From the NCBI GenBank assembly GCA_902783545.1, contig CACZRD010000144.1, positions 1 through 36,373 of the forward strand: a DNA stretch of 36,373 nt, in the 5' to 3' direction. Made by a program: the position numbers and the translations under genes. This document shows, in pieces, positions 24,361 to 31,591 of this stretch (positions are counted from its first letter, which is position 1; each line of letters begins with the position of its first letter). Origin of the DNA: an uncultured Bacteroidales bacterium (GTDB lineage Bacteria; Bacteroidota; Bacteroidia; Bacteroidales; Paludibacteraceae). The notes under the pieces are model-generated. The model was not told the origin of the DNA and did not search any database. It saw only the letters and a list, made by a program, of their open reading frames with translations.

Positions 24361-24397
24361 ACCAATAGCCAATGGCCAACAGCTAATGGCCAACAGC
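24361..24397. repeat. Period-14 AATGGCCAACAGC tract over the 3' end of an amylase gene
   Basis: Two exact AATGGCCAACAGC copies (24371-24383 and 24385-24397) are preceded by the degenerate ACCAATAGCC. The tract supplies the last codons (A-V-G-H) and the TAG stop of the 594-residue amylase and most of the gap to the next gene. Confidence 0.8.
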
Positions 24398-26167
24398 CCT
24401 TCCCGTTACATCAAATACTTTCTCTCCACGGCGGATATACAGCTTCCCGTCCTTCATGAACTTCTCCGCTGACTGCTGATGGCTGACAGCTGATTGCTGA
24501 ACATTCTCCACCGCCTGTTTCGTCGCGCTGTAGTACATCGCCACTTTTCCCTCTTTGATCGCTTTCTCGTATCCCTCCGGTGCAGCGTCGCTCGCTGCTG
24601 TGCCCAGATACAGCACTACGCTGCCGTTCTTGCCGTTCACCGTCGCCTTGTACCAGCCGCTGCCGCTCTGCTCCGAGATAACGCTCTCCGAGTGTATCCC
24701 TGCCGCCTTACGCGCCTGAATCATCTTCTTGATCTCGCTCTTGTACTTGTACCAGTGAGGCCAGAACACGCACGGCACACCCGGCATCGACAGTATATAC
24801 GCATTGCACTGCAACATCAGATCGCGGTTGTTGATCGTTGTCTTGCCGTCACGGCTGCCGCCTACATCGTCGTTGATGTCGCGAGCGAACGTGTCATGGT
24901 TGTCCGCAAACAGCACCGCGTACTTCGCATAGCCCTTGCCGCGCAAACCGGCTTTCACGCAGCCGCTGTAACTGCCTTTCGCGATACCTTTCTGCAGGGC
25001 GTTGTAATATAACGCGAAGTCGAACGTCAGTGTCCCCTTGCTCGCGTCGTCAATGCGGCTCTTCAGCACGTTCGCATCGCCGTTCCAGTACTCCATAACC
25101 GAGAAGTACGGCTTGGCTTCTTTCACGTAGTCGCGCACGTGGCTGACGTGATACCCGCCGCAGTAGTCGAAGCGGAAACCGTCATACTGCATCGCGTTTT
25201 TCATCCATTTCAGGTACGCCTTGCACATCGCTTGCACGTCACTGTTCTTATGATCCCAGTCACGCGCGGAGTCGTAGTTGCGGTTCGACTCTTGCCCGTC
25301 GTCGGCATTACTGCCCAACTGACCTCTGCCTTTCGCCTCGTCGTCGCTCGTTATCCAGGTGCTCTGCGGGTAGAAATGTCCGTACGAACCGAAATCCTCG
25401 TCGTAGAAGTCCACCCAACTGCTTTTGTTCCCCGCGTGGTTAATCACGATATCCGCTATCACGCGTGTTCCTCCTTGATGCAGCGCGCTGATCAGCTGAT
25501 TCAGCTCGCTGCCGCTGCCCATCTTGCAGTCCTGGTAGGAGTAGTGATTGGGCAGGTAACCCATCTGATCGTTCGCCGTGCACGAGGGCGGCAACCACAC
25601 CAAGTCAAAGTAACTGCTTATCTCGCTTGCCTGACTCTTCAGCGTTGTCCAACGACTGCCACCGTAGGTGTTGTCGCTGTGGCTGTTCCAGTAGAACGCC
25701 TGTAGCAGCACATCCGTACACTGACTCGGCACTGCCGAAGCGTAGTCCTGTGGGGTGACAGGATCGCCACCCGGAGTCACACCGCCGCTGATGTCCTGAC
25801 CCTCGCCGCAGTTCGAGCCCGCGCCTATATACAGCCGGTCACTCTGGTACTTCAGCTTGATATAAAAGTCGTAGCAGCCCGTCACGCTTACGTTGTAACG
25901 GTCGCCGTTGATCGTGAATCCTGTCACCGACGCATCGTCCAACTGCACCGCCCAAGCGGCGCTGTTCGACAGATCGTATAGCTGGCAGTAGTCGCCACTC
26001 TTCACCTGTACGTGCGCCAGATACTGCTCGTAGCCTCCGCCGAACGGATCAGCACCCTCGTACGACGCAGCGTAGTACATCTTACCGTTCACCAGCACAC
26101 CGTAACTCGCAGCGTGCAGCATCACGCCACACACCACAGCCAGACATATGATTACTAATCGTTTCAC
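24383..26167 (-). CDS. Secreted alpha-amylase (GH13), paralog 2
   Basis: The 594-residue product starts with GTG at 26167, overlapping the upstream stop codon by 4 nt (GTGA), so the two genes are probably translationally coupled. It has a signal peptide (C-G-V-M-L-H-A-A-S-Y-G) and the N-terminal module at 20-116. The GH13 barrel has D-I-V-I-N-H, G-F-R-F-D (nucleophile Asp334), V-M-E-Y-W (acid Glu359) and A-D-N-H-D-T (Asp425), the most canonical set of the three paralogs. The linker V-Q-Q-S-A-V-S-H-Q-Q-S-A-E is coded by a CTGACTGCTGAT-type tract (24467-24501), followed by the tail K-D-G-K-L-Y-I-R-R-G-E-K-V-F-D-V-T-G-R. A P/G/D-rich linker separates module and barrel. Confidence 0.92.
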   Translation of the reverse strand: MKRLVIICLAVVCGVMLHAASYGVLVNGKMYYAASYEGADPFGGGYEQYLAHVQVKSGDYCQLYDLSNSAAWAVQLDDASVTGFTINGDRYNVSVTGCYDFYIKLKYQSDRLYIGAGSNCGEGQDISGGVTPGGDPVTPQDYASAVPSQCTDVLLQAFYWNSHSDNTYGGSRWTTLKSQASEISSYFDLVWLPPSCTANDQMGYLPNHYSYQDCKMGSGSELNQLISALHQGGTRVIADIVINHAGNKSSWVDFYDEDFGSYGHFYPQSTWITSDDEAKGRGQLGSNADDGQESNRNYDSARDWDHKNSDVQAMCKAYLKWMKNAMQYDGFRFDYCGGYHVSHVRDYVKEAKPYFSVMEYWNGDANVLKSRIDDASKGTLTFDFALYYNALQKGIAKGSYSGCVKAGLRGKGYAKYAVLFADNHDTFARDINDDVGGSRDGKTTINNRDLMLQCNAYILSMPGVPCVFWPHWYKYKSEIKKMIQARKAAGIHSESVISEQSGSGWYKATVNGKNGSVVLYLGTAASDAAPEGYEKAIKEGKVAMYYSATKQAVENVQQSAVSHQQSAEKFMKDGKLYIRRGEKVFDVTGRAVGH

Positions 26168-27987
26168 TTGCTAATCTTCCTTCCCGTTACGTCAAATATA
26201 TTTTCTCCTTGGCGGATATACAACTTCCCGTCCTCAATGAACTTCTCCGCTGACGGCTGACTGCTGACACCTGACAGCTGATCAATGCCCGTCGTCGGCA
26301 TCGGTATAGAACTGTTCACCCATATCTCAAAACTCTCGTTGTGCCCGTCCATCGTGCTGTAGTTGCTGGCAGCGAGCTTGTAGTCCGCTCCAAACCCTTG
26401 TTTATTTGCTCTGTCGCCGAGGCACAGGATTAGCCAGCCGTTCTTGCCTACTATCGTAGCCTGATAGCCGGATGCCGTGGCGTATTCGTCCTTGACCTCG
26501 CTCTCGCTGTGAACACCTGCCCACTTACGCGCAATGATCATCGGCTTCAGGTCTTCTTTGTATTTCTTCCAGTGCGGATAGAACACGCACGGCACACCCG
26601 GCATCGACAACAGGAACGCGTTTGCCTGCATCAGTCTTGCTTTGATCTCCGGCTTCATCGAGTTGCCGCGACCGCAGAACTCGTTATCATTGTCGCTGCG
26701 TAGGAACCAGTCATGGCTCTCGATGAAAGTCACCGAGTGACGGCCGTTGCCGCGACTCATGATGCAGTCGCCACGACCTTTGCTGTAGTCCCAGCCGGCG
26801 AATGAGTTGAATACATGCCACTTGAGGTCAAAGTCCAACGCTAACAGGTCGTACTTTGCATCCACAACACGTGCCCATATATCGTCCGTGCCCTTGTAGC
26901 ACTCCATGAATGCGATCTCCGGCTTGGCGTGTTTGTTATAGTTGTAGTGATGCCAGTTGTTGAATCCGTCGCCTTTGTCGTAACGGAAGCCGTCGTAATG
27001 CATCACGTTGCGCATCCATTGCAGATACGCGATGAACATCTCTTGCACCTTCGGCATATCGTGGCTCCAGTCACGTGCGCCGTCCCAGTTCTCGCCGTCG
27101 TCGTAGTTACCCGTAGCTGCACCCCAGCACTCACCCGATCCCGGGTTCTCTGCCGTCGGCTTGTTCCACTCCGCGTTCACCTCGTCGTTCTTGCATATAT
27201 ACGATGCGTCGGGATAGAACTTCCCGTACTCGCCGAAGTCCATCTCCGGGAAGTCGCACCATGTCGTCCAGCCCGTGCAATGGTTGATCACGATGTCCGC
27301 CACGACTTTTGCACCCGCTTTATGCAGCGCACTGATCAGCGCATCCAGCTCCTCGCGTGTGCCCCAGTTCGAGTCCTGGTTGCTGTACTGCTTGGGGTGG
27401 TAACCCATCCCGTCGCCGTTCGCGCTGGGCGGAAGCCAAACGTAGTCAAAGAACGCGCCGATCTCGTTCGCCTGGTTTTTCAGGGTGTTCCACTTCGTGT
27501 CGCCGTACTCGCTCACACCCGGGGCGTCAGCGCGGTAGGACTCGTTGTAGAACGCTTGCATCAGCACCGCCTCGCATTGATGAGGCACAGCGCCGGTGTA
27601 GATGTCGCTTATATCCTCGCCCTCGCCGCAGTTCGAACCGTTGCCGATATACAGCTGGTCAGACTCCCACTTGAGCTTGATGTAGCAGTCGTAACAGCCG
27701 GTGTTGGTCGTTGTGTACTTGTTCCCGTTACGCTGGAACCCGTCGACCGTCCACTGATCCAGATCCACCACCCAAGCCTCCTGGGCTTCGGCGTTGTACA
27801 GCGTGAACGAGTCACCGCTCTTGAACGAGACGTGCGCCAGGTACTCGTCGTACTCGCCGGTCATGCTGTCTTTGCCCTTGTACTCCGCAGCAAAATACGT
27901 CTTGCCGTTCACCAGTATTCCGTACGACTCGGCATGCATCGCCAGCACCGTCCATACTCCCACTAATATCGCAAATATCCGTTTCAT
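26164..27987 (-). CDS. Secreted alpha-amylase (GH13), paralog 1, first gene of the cluster
   Basis: The 607-residue product starts at the ATG at 27987, giving the signal peptide M-K-R-I-F-A-I-L-V-G-V-W-T-V-L-A-M-H-A. The open frame upstream to 28077 crosses the promoter and is rejected. The N-terminal module spans 20-117 (S-Y-G-I-L-V-N-G-K-T-Y-F-A-A, C-Y-I-K-L-K-W). The barrel has D-I-V-I-N-H (231-236), G-F-R-Y-D (nucleophile Asp337), F-M-E-C-Y (acid Glu362) and I-E-S-H-D (Asp426). The residues next to the acid and the third carboxylate (C-Y-K-G, S-H-D-W) differ from its neighbours, hinting at altered subsites. The linker L-S-G-V-S-S-Q-P-S-A-E leads to the tail D-G-K-L-Y-I-R-Q-G-E-N-I-F-D-V-T-G-R. 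Confidence 0.92.
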   Translation of the reverse strand: MKRIFAILVGVWTVLAMHAESYGILVNGKTYFAAEYKGKDSMTGEYDEYLAHVSFKSGDSFTLYNAEAQEAWVVDLDQWTVDGFQRNGNKYTTTNTGCYDCYIKLKWESDQLYIGNGSNCGEGEDISDIYTGAVPHQCEAVLMQAFYNESYRADAPGVSEYGDTKWNTLKNQANEIGAFFDYVWLPPSANGDGMGYHPKQYSNQDSNWGTREELDALISALHKAGAKVVADIVINHCTGWTTWCDFPEMDFGEYGKFYPDASYICKNDEVNAEWNKPTAENPGSGECWGAATGNYDDGENWDGARDWSHDMPKVQEMFIAYLQWMRNVMHYDGFRYDKGDGFNNWHHYNYNKHAKPEIAFMECYKGTDDIWARVVDAKYDLLALDFDLKWHVFNSFAGWDYSKGRGDCIMSRGNGRHSVTFIESHDWFLRSDNDNEFCGRGNSMKPEIKARLMQANAFLLSMPGVPCVFYPHWKKYKEDLKPMIIARKWAGVHSESEVKDEYATASGYQATIVGKNGWLILCLGDRANKQGFGADYKLAASNYSTMDGHNESFEIWVNSSIPMPTTGIDQLSGVSSQPSAEKFIEDGKLYIRQGENIFDVTGRKISK

Positions 27988-28034
27988 TATAATTAATGTT
28001 TTTCGTTTTTTCTTGTACGCACACAAAGCGACTG

Positions 28035-28066
28035 CAAATATAATCATTTTTTTTCGAATTTCCAAA
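28035..28066 (-). promoter_or_regulatory. Bacteroidota-type promoter for the amylase cluster
   Basis: On the minus strand, TTTG (28066-28063), a 20-nt spacer and TATATTTG (28042-28035) match the consensus. They are placed about 48 nt upstream of the first amylase ATG. I found no TAnnTTTG match with a proper upstream box in the gaps between the following genes, which supports one long transcript. Confidence 0.78.
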
Positions 28067-28446
28067 TCTTTTTGCACAAAAATGTCATTTTTCTCTGTTT
28101 TTTCTCAAATCCCCCACATTTTTCCCCTCACCTATCTGTATTTCGTCTATTATCCCGGATGCTATCCGGCTGTATCCCTCTCGCCCCCTCCAATAGGGGC
28201 GATACGACCTTGTTAGCGACAAAAAACGGGAGCGGAAGCGAGGCTCGCCATATGATAACCGCAAGATACCCATATGATAACCATAGGATAAATTCGCCTT
28301 TTTTGCATTTGTTGCCTTATTGTATATAATATATAATATTATATAGTTTTTGTTTGATTTTTCCTCAAATCCAAGACTCGCCCAACTCGGAAAATGCACT
28401 CATAATGTGCGATTTATGCATTCAGGAGCGATTTTTTGCATAAAAA
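28067..28446. other. Intergenic region with hairpins and short direct repeats, no gene
   Basis: The stretch between the two outward promoters holds a hairpin CCGGAT-GCT-ATCCGG (28155-28169), a second CGCCCC...GGGGCG hairpin (28182-28201), two exact copies of CATATGATAACC (28249-28260 and 28271-28282) with a degenerate third copy (CCATAGGATA), and an alternating TATA-rich tract (28320-28345). A 104-codon open frame on the minus strand exists only because these repeats lack stops. I see no convincing gene. The CATATGATAACC pair could be an operator. Confidence 0.6.
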
Positions 28447-28478
28447 TTTGCATATTTGCAAAATTTTTTGTACCTTTG
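28447..28478 (+). promoter_or_regulatory. Bacteroidota-type promoter for the M16 peptidase
   Basis: TTTG (28447-28450), a 20-nt spacer and TACCTTTG (28471-28478) are an exact consensus match 47 nt upstream of the ATG. Confidence 0.82.
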
Positions 28479-28525
28479 CGGCGAAATCCCGAAATAGGGC
28501 CTGAATAAATCAAACGAAAACAGAT

Positions 28526-31330
28526 ATGAAACATCTTCTCTCTATCCTGTCGCTCCTGGTAGTGGCAGTAGCAATGAGTGCACAGCAGCCTGTGCCCCTG
28601 CCCATTGACAGCGCCGTACGTTACGGTCAGCTGCCGAACGGATTGACGTATTACATCCGGCATAACGAGGAACCCAAGCAACGCTGCGATTACCATATCG
28701 CCCAGCGTGTGGGTGCAGTTCTCGAGGAAGACAACCAGAATGGCTTGGCGCACTTCCTCGAGCACATGGCGTTCAACGGCACGGAGCACTTCCCCGGCAA
28801 AGGGATCATCAACTACTTCGAGTCTATCGGTGTGAACTTTGGCGGCAACATCAATGCCTACACCTCGATCGACGAGACCGTCTATCGTCTGTCGGACGTG
28901 CCGACGATCCGCGAAGGGATCATCGACTCCGCGCTGCTCGTGATGCATGACTGGAGCTGCGGCTTGCTGCTGTTAGGCGAGGAGATCGACGCCGAGCGCG
29001 GTGTGATCCGCGAGGAGTGGCGCACAGGTGCCACGGCTAACCGCCGTCTGTGGAAGGAGAGCCGCGCGCTGATGTTCCCGAACAGCCAGTACGGCAAGCG
29101 CGATGTGATAGGCGATACGGCGGTTATCAACAACTTCGAGTACCAAGCCCTGCGCGACTACTATCACAAGTGGTACGGCCCTGACAACCAAGCGATTGTT
29201 GTCGTGGGCGACATCGATGTGGATGTTATCGAGAACAAGATCAAAGCGTTGTGGGCGAACGTGCCGGAGCGTACCAATCGTGGCGAGCGTCCGCTGTACT
29301 CGGTGGATGACAACAAAGAGCCGATCGTGGCTATCGTGACCGACAAAGAGGCGCAGCAGACGCGTATCCAGCTCTATTGGAAGCACCCGCAGACGCCGCT
29401 GTACATGCAGGGAACGAACATGTCGTACCTGCTCGAGCGTTGCCGTGATCTGATAACGAACATGCTTGACACGCGTTTCGAGGAGGCTTCGATGAAACCC
29501 GACGCACCGTTCGTAGGTGCGGGAGCAGGGTACTTCGAGCTCGTCAAGCTCCGTGACGCCTTCACCGCCATCACCGTGGCGAAGGAAGGTATGGAGACAG
29601 AGGCGTACGCCGCATTGCTCTACGAACTGGAGAAGATGCGCCGTTACGGCTTCACGGAGAGCGAACTGGAGATTGCCAAGACGAATATGCTTTCGAGCTT
29701 CGAGAAGGCGTATAACAGCCGTCAGACACGCCGGAACATTAGTCTGGCGCAAGAGTATATCCGTCACTTTGAGGACAACGAGCCTATACCGGGTATCGAG
29801 TTCGAGTACGAGTTCGTGAAGCAGATGATGCCGTTCATCACCCTGGAGATGATCAACAACATCGCCCAGAAACAGCTCATCGGCAGCGAGAATCTGATCA
29901 TCTGCATCACCGGTGTGGACAAGCAGGGCGTACATATCCCGTCGAAAGACATGGCGCTGCTGATGCTCAATGCGATGCCTACAATGGATATCGAGGCGCC
30001 GGTGGAGGAGAAGATCGATCGGCCGCTCGTAGCCCACACGCCGAAGAAAGGCAAGATCAAGAAGCAGCGTTTCAACCTCTCGCTCGGTACGACGGAGTGG
30101 ATACTGAACAACGGCATCCGCGTGGTGTTCAAGAACACGGACTTCAGCCACGACCAGATCCTCATGGAGGCATTCTCGCCGGGCGGCTTGAGCCTCGTGC
30201 CGACAGCCGACCTGCCCTCGGCAGCGCTGGCTACATCGATCTTCCAGATGTCCGGACTCGGGGAGTTCAGTTACACCGACCTGCAGAAGGTGCTTGCCGG
30301 CAAGCAGGTGCGCGTCAATCCGTCGATCGAGGATTACGAGGAGAACATCAGCGGTTCGTCCACCGTGCGTGACCTGGAGACGATGTTGCAGCTGACGTAT
30401 CTCACCTTTGGTGACCCGCGTTATGACGAACAGGCGTACCAGACGCTGATGTCGATGCTGCGCACTCAGCTCAAGAACAAGGAAAAGAACCCCAAGGCGA
30501 TCTTCCGCGACTCGCTGTCGCTGTTCTCGACGGGGCACTCCGAGCGTACGCTGATCATGAACGAGCAACTGCTCGAGCGTGTGAACCTCGACAAGGCGTT
30601 CGACATCTACCGTCAGCGCTTCGCTAACCCTGCGGACTTTACGTTCGTGTTCGTCGGGCAGATCAATCCTGAAGACCCGACAACGAAGGAGCTGATTCTC
30701 CAATGGCTGGGCGGATTGAAGACCAAAGGCAAGAAAGAGAAGTTCGTGGACTGGAAGGTGCGCCAGCCGGAAGGGGATAACAAGCTGTATTTCCGTCGTG
30801 AGATGACGACGCGCACGGCTACGAACCGCATTGAGTACGCGTTGTATGATATACCTTACAGCCTTGAGATGCGATTGAACCTGCAGATGGCAGGACGCGT
30901 ACTTGATACGCGGTATTTGGAGAGCGTACGTGAGCGCGAAGGCGGCTCCTACGGCGTAGGAGTAGGCGGTGGCATGAAGCGTATTCCTGTCAACGAACAG
31001 TATCTGATCATCCAGTTCGACACCGATCCTGAGAAGCAAGACCGTATCATGCAGGTTATCAATGAGGAGATTGAGACGATCCTCCGCGACGGGCCTCTGG
31101 CCAACGATGTAACGAAGGAGAAAGCCTCGATGCTCAAGGACTTTGAGGAGAACCTGCGCGACAACGACTGGTGGCAGACGATCATCTACCGCTTCTATCG
31201 CGATGGTGAGAATGTGGTTGAGCACTACGTCGCTGCTGTTGAAGGCATCACACAGGAGTCTGTTCGTGAAGCCCTTCAGACCCTCGTTGGTGCCAATAAC
31301 CGCATTGAGGTGGTTATGCTACCGGAGTAA
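28526..31330 (+). CDS. M16 family zinc metallopeptidase, two-lobed, secreted
   Basis: The 934-residue product has a signal peptide (L-S-I-L-S-L-L-V-V-A-V-A-M-S-A-Q-Q). The inverted zinc motif is H-F-L-E-H (His76, catalytic Glu79, His80), with the distal ligand Glu157 in E-I-D-A-E-R-G-V, as expected for M16. The length accommodates four M16 domains; the second half (from about 515) carries no zinc motif, as in pitrilysin- and PqqL-like enzymes. There is no T9SS-type tail (it ends I-E-V-V-M-L-P-E), so a periplasmic location is likely. Substrates are probably peptides; specificity is unknown. It is monocistronic, with its own promoter and terminator. Confidence 0.93.
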   Translation: MKHLLSILSLLVVAVAMSAQQPVPLPIDSAVRYGQLPNGLTYYIRHNEEPKQRCDYHIAQRVGAVLEEDNQNGLAHFLEHMAFNGTEHFPGKGIINYFESIGVNFGGNINAYTSIDETVYRLSDVPTIREGIIDSALLVMHDWSCGLLLLGEEIDAERGVIREEWRTGATANRRLWKESRALMFPNSQYGKRDVIGDTAVINNFEYQALRDYYHKWYGPDNQAIVVVGDIDVDVIENKIKALWANVPERTNRGERPLYSVDDNKEPIVAIVTDKEAQQTRIQLYWKHPQTPLYMQGTNMSYLLERCRDLITNMLDTRFEEASMKPDAPFVGAGAGYFELVKLRDAFTAITVAKEGMETEAYAALLYELEKMRRYGFTESELEIAKTNMLSSFEKAYNSRQTRRNISLAQEYIRHFEDNEPIPGIEFEYEFVKQMMPFITLEMINNIAQKQLIGSENLIICITGVDKQGVHIPSKDMALLMLNAMPTMDIEAPVEEKIDRPLVAHTPKKGKIKKQRFNLSLGTTEWILNNGIRVVFKNTDFSHDQILMEAFSPGGLSLVPTADLPSAALATSIFQMSGLGEFSYTDLQKVLAGKQVRVNPSIEDYEENISGSSTVRDLETMLQLTYLTFGDPRYDEQAYQTLMSMLRTQLKNKEKNPKAIFRDSLSLFSTGHSERTLIMNEQLLERVNLDKAFDIYRQRFANPADFTFVFVGQINPEDPTTKELILQWLGGLKTKGKKEKFVDWKVRQPEGDNKLYFRREMTTRTATNRIEYALYDIPYSLEMRLNLQMAGRVLDTRYLESVREREGGSYGVGVGGGMKRIPVNEQYLIIQFDTDPEKQDRIMQVINEEIETILRDGPLANDVTKEKASMLKDFEENLRDNDWWQTIIYRFYRDGENVVEHYVAAVEGITQESVREALQTLVGANNRIEVVMLPE

Positions 31331-31398
31331 CATTGTGTACTCTTTGAGTCAAAGTTCAGTTCTGTCAGAGTGTTAGTTAGGAGGCTCTGAAAACAAGC

Positions 31399-31430
31399 AC
31401 AAGGGTGGCGGTTTGCCACCTTTGTTTTTC
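31399..31430 (+). terminator. Rho-independent terminator after the M16 peptidase
   Basis: ACAAGGGTGGC (31399-31409) pairs with GCCACCTTTGT (31415-31425), including one G-U pair, around the loop GGTTT. A T-run follows. Confidence 0.9.
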
Positions 31431-31476
31431 ATTTTGTTGTTTTACGTCCCAAATCCTCATTTTTTTGCCAGATTTC

Positions 31477-31507
31477 TTGCACGCGTGAAAAAATTATTGT
31501 AACTTTG
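31477..31507 (+). promoter_or_regulatory. Bacteroidota-type promoter for the giant repeat protein
   Basis: TTG (31477-31479), a 20-nt spacer and TAACTTTG (31500-31507) lie 84 nt before the chosen ATG at 31592. Confidence 0.72.
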
Positions 31508-31591
31508 TGGGCTTAAATGTGAATTGTAGAATAAATGCGTGCCTATGTGCAGGTGTGCCCTGCGCGAAAGGCGAGTGCTGAAAAGATAATT

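Noticed and set aside
26929..27966. 345-codon plus-strand frame opposite the first amylase
   Set aside because: Antisense of the GH13 barrel; it is Val/Arg-rich without motifs.
28155..28201. GC-rich hairpins as terminators for flanking genes
   Set aside because: Both flanking genes are transcribed away from this region and no T-run follows either stem.
28085..28399. 104-codon minus-strand frame in the intergenic region
   Set aside because: The peptide repeats (S-Y-G-Y-H-M, L-S-Y-G-E) follow from the CATATGATAACC repeats; there is no start context or family match.
28973..31225. 750-codon open frame on the minus strand opposite the M16 peptidase
   Set aside because: It is an antisense shadow of a gene with clear family motifs; its product is rich in Arg/His/Leu with no recognisable domain or signal.
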